A DNA stretch of 8,784 bases, taken from Micrococcaceae bacterium UBA6021. GTDB lineage: Bacteria; Actinomycetota; Actinomycetes; Actinomycetales; Micrococcaceae. The translations under genes were made by a program, and so were the position numbers. This document shows, piece by piece, positions 5,106 through 8,784 of the stretch. The notes beneath the pieces were generated by a model. It was not told the origin of the DNA. It saw only the letters and a program-made list of their open reading frames with translations, and made no database searches. The stretch covers positions 3,844 through 12,627 of the forward strand of contig DIZT01000106.1 in assembly GCA_002427975.1 (NCBI GenBank), in the 5' to 3' direction. Each line of letters starts with the position of its first letter. Within the stretch, counting starts at the first letter, position 1.

Positions 5106-5968
5106 CCGCCCTCCAGGTGGGACCGAATCCCGTCCGCCGCGCCGTGCTCAGCCGGCGCATCCGGCTCTTCGCCGCCGCCACCATCAGCTACAACGTCATC
5201 GAGGCCGTCGCCGCCCTCTGGGCGGGCGGTGTCGCCGACTCCTCCGCCCTGATCGGCTTCGGCCTGGACTCCGTGATCGAGGTTGCCTCCGCCGTCGCCC
5301 TGTCCTGGCAGTTCTCCGCCAAGGACCCGGAACGGCGCGAACACCTGACACTGCGGCTCATCGCAATCTCCTTTTTCGCCCTCGCCGCGTTCGTCACCTT
5401 CGACTCCATCACCTCCCTGGCCGGCGGCGGCGAGGCGCAGCACTCCACGCCCGGCATCATCATCGCGGCACTCAGCCTCGCCATCATGCCCGTGCTGTCG
5501 TGGCTGCAGCGCCGCGCCGGCCGGGAGCTCGGCTCCCGCACGGCCGTGGCGGACTCCAAGCAGACCCTGCTCTGCACCTACCTCTCCGCCGTCCTGCTGC
5601 TCGGGCTGGTTCTGAACAGCACGCTGGGCTGGTGGTGGGCCGACGCCGGCGCGGCATTGGTGATCGCCGTGATCGCGGTCCGTGAAGGCATCAATGCCTG
5701 GAAAGGCGACGTCTGCTGCACCGTCCCCCACAGCGCAGCCCCGCACGCCGGGGCGGCCACCGGCGCCACACCCGACGACTGCTGCGACGTCACCGGCCCC
5801 GGTACGGCGGTGGAACGCGACGGCGGCACGGTTGAGCCGGGCTCCTCGGCGGCCGCGGTGAAGGCCTCTACGTTGGACGAACCATCCGGCTGTTGCGAGG
5901 GCTGTGATTCCGCGCCCGGACCGACGGGCGTCACCCTGGGCCCGGGTTTGGGCCGCAGGAACGCCTGA
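5102..5968 (+). CDS. CDF-like cation exporter with Cys-rich C-terminal tail
   Basis: A 288-aa membrane protein. I chose ATG 5102, whose ATGA overlaps the stop of the CmtR-like gene; a GTG at 5093 is possible. About six transmembrane helices span residues 20-198. Likely transport-site acids are Asp56 and Glu60 (GFGLDSVIE, helix 2) plus Asp151 (ADSKQTLLC) and Asp181 (WWADAGAAL) in the later helices. This is the short cation-transporter branch of the CDF superfamily, and it lacks the usual folded cytoplasmic CDF domain. Instead residues 199-288 form a low-complexity Gly/Ala/Pro tail with Cys pairs at 205-206, 227-228 and 264-265, plus Cys268. The tail probably binds soft metals such as Cd, Pb or Zn, matching the thiol-type repressor upstream. 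The family is confident; the ion is inferred from the regulator. Confidence 0.87.
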   Translation: MTALQVGPNPVRRAVLSRRIRLFAAATISYNVIEAVAALWAGGVADSSALIGFGLDSVIEVASAVALSWQFSAKDPERREHLTLRLIAISFFALAAFVTFDSITSLAGGGEAQHSTPGIIIAALSLAIMPVLSWLQRRAGRELGSRTAVADSKQTLLCTYLSAVLLLGLVLNSTLGWWWADAGAALVIAVIAVREGINAWKGDVCCTVPHSAAPHAGAATGATPDDCCDVTGPGTAVERDGGTVEPGSSAAAVKASTLDEPSGCCEGCDSAPGPTGVTLGPGLGRRNA

Positions 5969-5971
5969 GCC

Positions 5972-6285
5972 TTGGACTTCGAACTGCGCACCATCCCGGG
6001 CTGCCCGAACAGCGGCCCGGCACTGAAGCTGTTCCGTGAGGCCCTGGCCGCAGAAGGGAAGGACGCGGAACCCCTGGCGTCCGTGAGGTAACCTCCGAAA
6101 CCGAGGCGAAGGAACTCCGGTTCCACGGCTCCCCCTCGTTCATCGCGGAAGGACGCGACCTGTTTCCGGCGGAATCCGCACCGGCCCTGAGCTGCCGTCT
6201 CTACCGCACCGGAAACGGCTTGGCGGGCCTTCCCTCCCCCGAGTCCCTGCGCGGCGCGCTCCATGGCCTCGACTCCCACGAATGA
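5972..6285 (+). pseudogene. Thioredoxin-fold small protein, broken by a -1 frameshift
   Basis: Two reading frames together encode about 104 aa of one protein. The first starts at TTG 5972, 3 nt after the CDF-like stop, with AGGA 11 nt upstream, and reads LDFELRTIPGCPNSGPALKL up to a TAA at 6089-6091. The second resumes at about 6085 in the -1 frame with EVTSETEAKELRFHGSPSF and ends at TGA 6283-6285. GCPNS resembles a one-Cys thioredoxin active site, HGSP is the cis-proline region, and SCRLYR near the end is typical of a small actinobacterial family sometimes labelled alkylmercury lyase-like, although it lacks MerB features. No slippery heptamer is visible at the junction, so a one-base deletion or a sequencing error is likelier than programmed shifting. 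The intact family may handle metal-thiol chemistry; that is inference. Confidence 0.75.
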
Positions 6286-6334
6286 CCCGTCAACAGCCTC
6301 ATCCCACCGCACCCCACACCTTGGAGACACGCGC

Positions 6335-7252
6335 ATGAGCGGCCATGACCACGACCACGGCGCCACCGCAACCAGCCACCGCGGCAAACTGATCGTCGTT
6401 TTCGCCATCACCTTCACGGTGATGATCGCGGAAATCATCGGCTCGGTCCTCACCGGGAGCCTGGCGCTCCTTGCCGACGCCGGCCACATGTTCACCGACT
6501 CCACCGGACTGCTGATCGCGCTCATCGCCGCGTCGCTGGCGCTGAAACCGGCCACACTCAAACGGACCTGGGGCTACAAGCGCGCCGAAATCATCGCCGC
6601 CGCGGGCCAGGCCGCGCTGCTGCTCGGCGTCGGCGGATTCGTCATCATCGAAGGAATCCGCCGGCTGATCGAGCCCCCCGAAATCGGTGGCGGAACGATG
6701 TTGTGGTTCGGCATCATCGGCCTGGCCGGGAACGCCGTCAGCCTGATCGTCCTCGCCTCCGGCCGGAACCACAACTTCAACATGAAGGCCGCGTTCCTGG
6801 AAGTACTCAATGATGCGCTGGGGTCGGTGGCCGTGATCGTCGCGGCGATCATCATCGCCATCACGGGCTGGGTCCAGGCCGACGCCGTCGCGTCCCTGCT
6901 CATCGGGGCACTGATCATTCCCCGCACGCTCAAGCTGCTCCGGGACACCGTGAACGTGCTGATGGAAAACGCCCCGCAGGGTCTGGACATGGCCAAGGTC
7001 CGCGAACATATCCTGGCTCTGCCGCACGTCATTGACGTCCATGACCTGCACGCATCCCTCGTCGCCTCCGGGACACCCGTCCTCTCGGCGCACGTCACGG
7101 TCGAGGACGGCTGCATGACGGACGGGCATGCCGCGACCATCCTGGCGGACCTGCAACGCTGCGTCGCCGAACACTTCGACGTCAGCGTCGAACATTCCAC
7201 CTTCCAGATCGAGCCCGCAGCGCACCGCGACCAGGAAAGCATCCCGCACTGA
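6335..7252 (+). CDS. CDF-family Zn/Cd/Co exporter, CzcD-like
   Basis: A 305-aa cation diffusion facilitator. ATG 6335 is chosen because GGAG at 6323-6326 sits 8 nt upstream; the ATG at 6263 would overlap the preceding broken gene and has no such site. The N-terminus is His/Asp-rich (SGHDHDHG, residues 2-9) and probably binds metal. Six transmembrane helices span about 18-200. Helix 2 has ADAGHMFTDS with His51 and Asp55, the standard H-x3-D half-site. In helix 5 the other half-site reads EVLND (Glu156, Asp160), where most Zn-type CDFs have His-x3-Asp. The C-terminal cytoplasmic domain (about 205-295) follows, with HVIDVHDLH and His/Asp residues such as VEHSTFQIE. The stop shares one base with the start of the DsbA-like gene. 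Proton-coupled export of Zn, Cd or Co from the cytoplasm is expected. Confidence 0.92.
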   Translation: MSGHDHDHGATATSHRGKLIVVFAITFTVMIAEIIGSVLTGSLALLADAGHMFTDSTGLLIALIAASLALKPATLKRTWGYKRAEIIAAAGQAALLLGVGGFVIIEGIRRLIEPPEIGGGTMLWFGIIGLAGNAVSLIVLASGRNHNFNMKAAFLEVLNDALGSVAVIVAAIIIAITGWVQADAVASLLIGALIIPRTLKLLRDTVNVLMENAPQGLDMAKVREHILALPHVIDVHDLHASLVASGTPVLSAHVTVEDGCMTDGHAATILADLQRCVAEHFDVSVEHSTFQIEPAAHRDQESIPH

Positions 7253-7941
7253 TGACACAGACCACCCTGAAACCCGCCCCGGGAGACCCCGCCAAGAAGG
7301 CCCGCCTCGTCATCTGGATCCTGCTCGGCTTAATCGTCGCCGCAGGCGTGATCTGGTACGCGTCCTTCAGCGCCAGCAAGCCCGCACCACCCACCCCGCA
7401 ACCTGCAGCGGACGCACAGCTGGTCCGCGAGGACAGCCACCGCATTACTTCACCCGCCGTCGAGAAAGCCCAGCTGGTTGAATTCCTGGACTTCGAATGC
7501 GAGTCCTGCCGCGCCGCCCAACCTCTCGTGGAGGAACTCAAGAAGGAGTACGGTGACCAGATCACTTTCGTGAACCGTTACTTCCCCCTGCCGGGACACC
7601 GGAACTCAGGCACTGCCGCCCTGGCCGTGGAAGCCGCCGCACAGCAGGGCAAATACGAACAGATGTATGCCAAGATGTTCGAAACCCAGCCCCAGTGGGG
7701 CGAAAAGCAGGATTCCCAGGCCCCACTGTTCAGGACCTTCGCGCAGGAGCTGGGATTGGACCTGAGCAAGTACGACGCCGCTGTGGCGGATGAGAAGACC
7801 ATCGACCGGATCCGTGAAGACGTCGCCGACGGCAAAGCGCTTGGCGTGACCGGAACGCCGACATTTTTCCTCGACGGCAAAAAGCTGACGCTCAGTACCG
7901 AGGCAGACTTCCGCCAGAAACTCACCGAGGCCGCCAAGTAA
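7252..7941 (+). CDS. Membrane-anchored DsbA-family thiol oxidoreductase
   Basis: A 229-aa protein. Residues 19-38 are an N-terminal transmembrane anchor, followed by a Pro/Ala linker (43-55) and a DsbA/thioredoxin_4 domain from about 65 to the end. The active site FECESC has Cys83 and Cys86, and the cis-proline loop is GTPTFF (Pro203). The domain therefore faces outside and is catalytically complete. The ATG overlaps the CDF stop as TGATG, which implies translational coupling with the exporter. Such proteins often occur with a VKOR-type membrane partner that reoxidises them; none is visible here. It may keep thiols of exported or surface proteins in the right redox state under metal stress. 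This link is inference; the enzyme class is secure. Confidence 0.9.
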   Translation: MTQTTLKPAPGDPAKKARLVIWILLGLIVAAGVIWYASFSASKPAPPTPQPAADAQLVREDSHRITSPAVEKAQLVEFLDFECESCRAAQPLVEELKKEYGDQITFVNRYFPLPGHRNSGTAALAVEAAAQQGKYEQMYAKMFETQPQWGEKQDSQAPLFRTFAQELGLDLSKYDAAVADEKTIDRIREDVADGKALGVTGTPTFFLDGKKLTLSTEADFRQKLTEAAK

Positions 7942-8020
7942 CACCCGCAGGACACCCCCCGCCCACACCGGCCATCCGCCGTCACGGACCGCTCGTCCCG
8001 TCCCTGTTAGCGGCCGGGGG

Positions 8021-8026
8021 CATAAT
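8021..8026 (+). promoter_or_regulatory. Possible -10 box of the DinB-like gene
   Basis: CATAAT stands out in a GC-rich gap 62 nt upstream of the DinB-like ATG and matches the -10 consensus at five of six positions. No good -35 is found at 16-18 nt spacing, so the call is weak. Confidence 0.3.
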
Positions 8027-8037
8027 GAAGGCAGTCC

Positions 8038-8066
8038 GGCCACAAGGCTGCGGCCGATTGTGGACC
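8038..8066 (+). promoter_or_regulatory. Stem-loop or operator in the 5' leader of the DinB-like gene
   Basis: GGCCACAA (8038-8045) pairs with TTGTGG plus CC (8058-8066) across a single bulged A, giving a stem of about eight pairs around a 12-nt GC-rich loop. It lies between the possible -10 box and the ribosome site, so it could be an operator or an mRNA hairpin. There is no U-run, so it is not an intrinsic terminator. Confidence 0.35.
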
Positions 8067-8087
8067 TGAGACTGCGAGGGGCACCGC

Positions 8088-8630
8088 ATGGAGCCAACGA
8101 AACAAGAAATCCTGGCCGGCTACGGCCGCGCCCGCCTCGAACTCCGCGCGTACCTGGAGGGCGCAACGTCCGCGGATCTTCGCCGCCAGAGCGACGGCAC
8201 GCGCTGGAACAATGAAGAACTGCTCTTCCACATGGTCTTCGGCTACATGGTGGTCCGCGTCCTGCTCCCACTGGTCCACATTGTCAGCCGCCTCCCCCAG
8301 CCTGCCGGCCGGCCCTTCGCCGCGTTCCTGAACGCCGGAACGCGCCCGTTTGACGCCGTGAATTACTGGGGCTCCCGCGCCGCCGCGCTGGTCTACAACA
8401 GAGACAGGATGGGCCGGAAACTGGACAGAACCCTCGCCGCCCTGTCCCGCCGGCTCGAACACGAGAGCGCCGGGTCCCTCCTGCGCCTCATGGCGTTACC
8501 CTACAAGTGGGACCCGTTCTTCGAGCCACGGATGACGCTCAATGACGTCTACGCCTACCCCACACAGCATTTCGACTTCCACGCCCGGCAACTCACGCTC
8601 CGCCGTCCGGAAGAACCGGGAGCGTACTGA
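8088..8630 (+). CDS. DinB-fold protein, probable metal-dependent transferase-like
   Basis: A 180-aa mostly helical protein. ATG 8088 has GAGGG at 8076-8080, 7 nt upstream. The DinB/YfiT-type four-helix bundle is indicated by three likely metal-binding histidines: His48 in WNNEELLFHMVFGY and His161 plus His165 in TQHFDFHARQL, the H...H-x3-H pattern of the superfamily. Members of the superfamily include damage-inducible proteins of unknown activity and actinobacterial thiol (mycothiol or bacillithiol) transferases, so a detoxifying thiol-transfer role is possible but not shown. It lies 146 bp beyond the exporter/DsbA operon with its own leader, so it is probably a separate unit. Confidence 0.83.
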   Translation: MEPTKQEILAGYGRARLELRAYLEGATSADLRRQSDGTRWNNEELLFHMVFGYMVVRVLLPLVHIVSRLPQPAGRPFAAFLNAGTRPFDAVNYWGSRAAALVYNRDRMGRKLDRTLAALSRRLEHESAGSLLRLMALPYKWDPFFEPRMTLNDVYAYPTQHFDFHARQLTLRRPEEPGAY

Positions 8631-8784
8631 AGTCCTGCGTAAATGTGTCGACTTGCCATTCCCTCGGTTCGGTTCCTCTGATGCCTCTGCGCTGTTTCCT
8701 GAGAATGAGACGGCCCCACGCAACCAACGTGCCTTGCAGTGGATAGGCGAGCTCATCTGGAGAAACGTCATCGGAGGGCAGATA
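8631..8784 (+). other. Right edge, lower GC, no assignable gene
   Basis: This stretch looks less GC-rich than the genes before it. One plus-strand frame is open from inside the DinB-like gene's end to the window edge and reads DLPFPRFGSSDASALFPENE and then RALQWIGELIWRNVIGG. It has no ATG or GTG start and no ribosome site, and I do not recognise the peptide. It could be the start or a remnant of another gene that continues past the edge. Confidence 0.3.

Noticed and set aside
6080..6092. Programmed -1 frameshifting at the thioredoxin-fold gene
   Set aside because: There is no X-XXY-YYZ slippery heptamer or obvious downstream pseudoknot, so mutation or sequencing error is simpler.
5578..6561. 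Minus-strand open frame spanning the frameshifted gene
   Set aside because: It is the antisense of the exporter tail, the broken thioredoxin-fold gene and the start of the CDF gene. Sense-strand motifs on both sides explain the region.
6299..7258. A 319-codon minus-strand open frame opposite the CDF gene
   Set aside because: It is Asp/Gly/Arg-rich antisense of a well-defined CDF transporter, with no domain of its own.
1..8784. CRISPR arrays, tRNA or rRNA genes, insertion sequences
   Set aside because: No regularly spaced repeats, tRNA-like cloverleaf, rRNA signature, transposase or terminal inverted repeat pair was seen on either strand.

Overview
This window is high-GC DNA with many GTG and TTG starts, tightly packed genes and start/stop overlaps. 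The protein types (an ArsR-rhodanese fusion, a CmtR-type ArsR, a SHOCT protein and an actinobacterial MBL-rhodanese) point to an actinobacterium. An Arthrobacter-like Micrococcaceae member is my best guess, made from memory of the families and not from any search. The content reads as an accessory island or plasmid segment for metal and sulfur stress.

Layout. (1) 1-1890: a divergent pair, an MBL-fold/rhodanese protein on the minus strand (cut by the left edge) and an ArsR-rhodanese fusion on the plus strand. They share an intergenic region with two similar operator-like inverted repeats. (2) 1984-2795: a small membrane SHOCT protein whose stop overlaps the start of a membrane-anchored cupredoxin with a full set of type-1 copper ligands. 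(3) 4552-2959, minus strand: an MFS efflux protein followed after 4 nt by an ArsR repressor with most of an NmtR/CzrA-type alpha-5 metal site. (4) 4779-7941, plus strand: a probable operon made of a CmtR-like Cd/Pb-type ArsR, a CDF-like exporter with a Cys-rich tail, a frameshifted thioredoxin-fold gene, a CzcD-like CDF exporter and a membrane-anchored DsbA-like oxidoreductase. (5) 8088-8630: a DinB-fold protein, followed by a lower-GC right edge with no assignable gene.

How they may work together (inference). Three ArsR proteins with three different sensing chemistries lie within about 4 kb: rhodanese-coupled sulfur/persulfide, His-rich alpha-5, and Cys-rich alpha-4/C-terminal. Each lies next to its probable target: an MBL-rhodanese protein, an MFS pump, and a pair of CDF exporters. 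The cupredoxin and the DsbA-like protein would add extracytoplasmic copper handling and thiol redox functions. Most families are known. The less ordinary points are the paired operators at 1155-1201, the MBL protein lacking expected metal ligands, the promoter/operator overlap before the CmtR-like gene with possible leaderless translation, the exporter's Cys-pair tail, and the broken thioredoxin-fold gene between two intact exporters.
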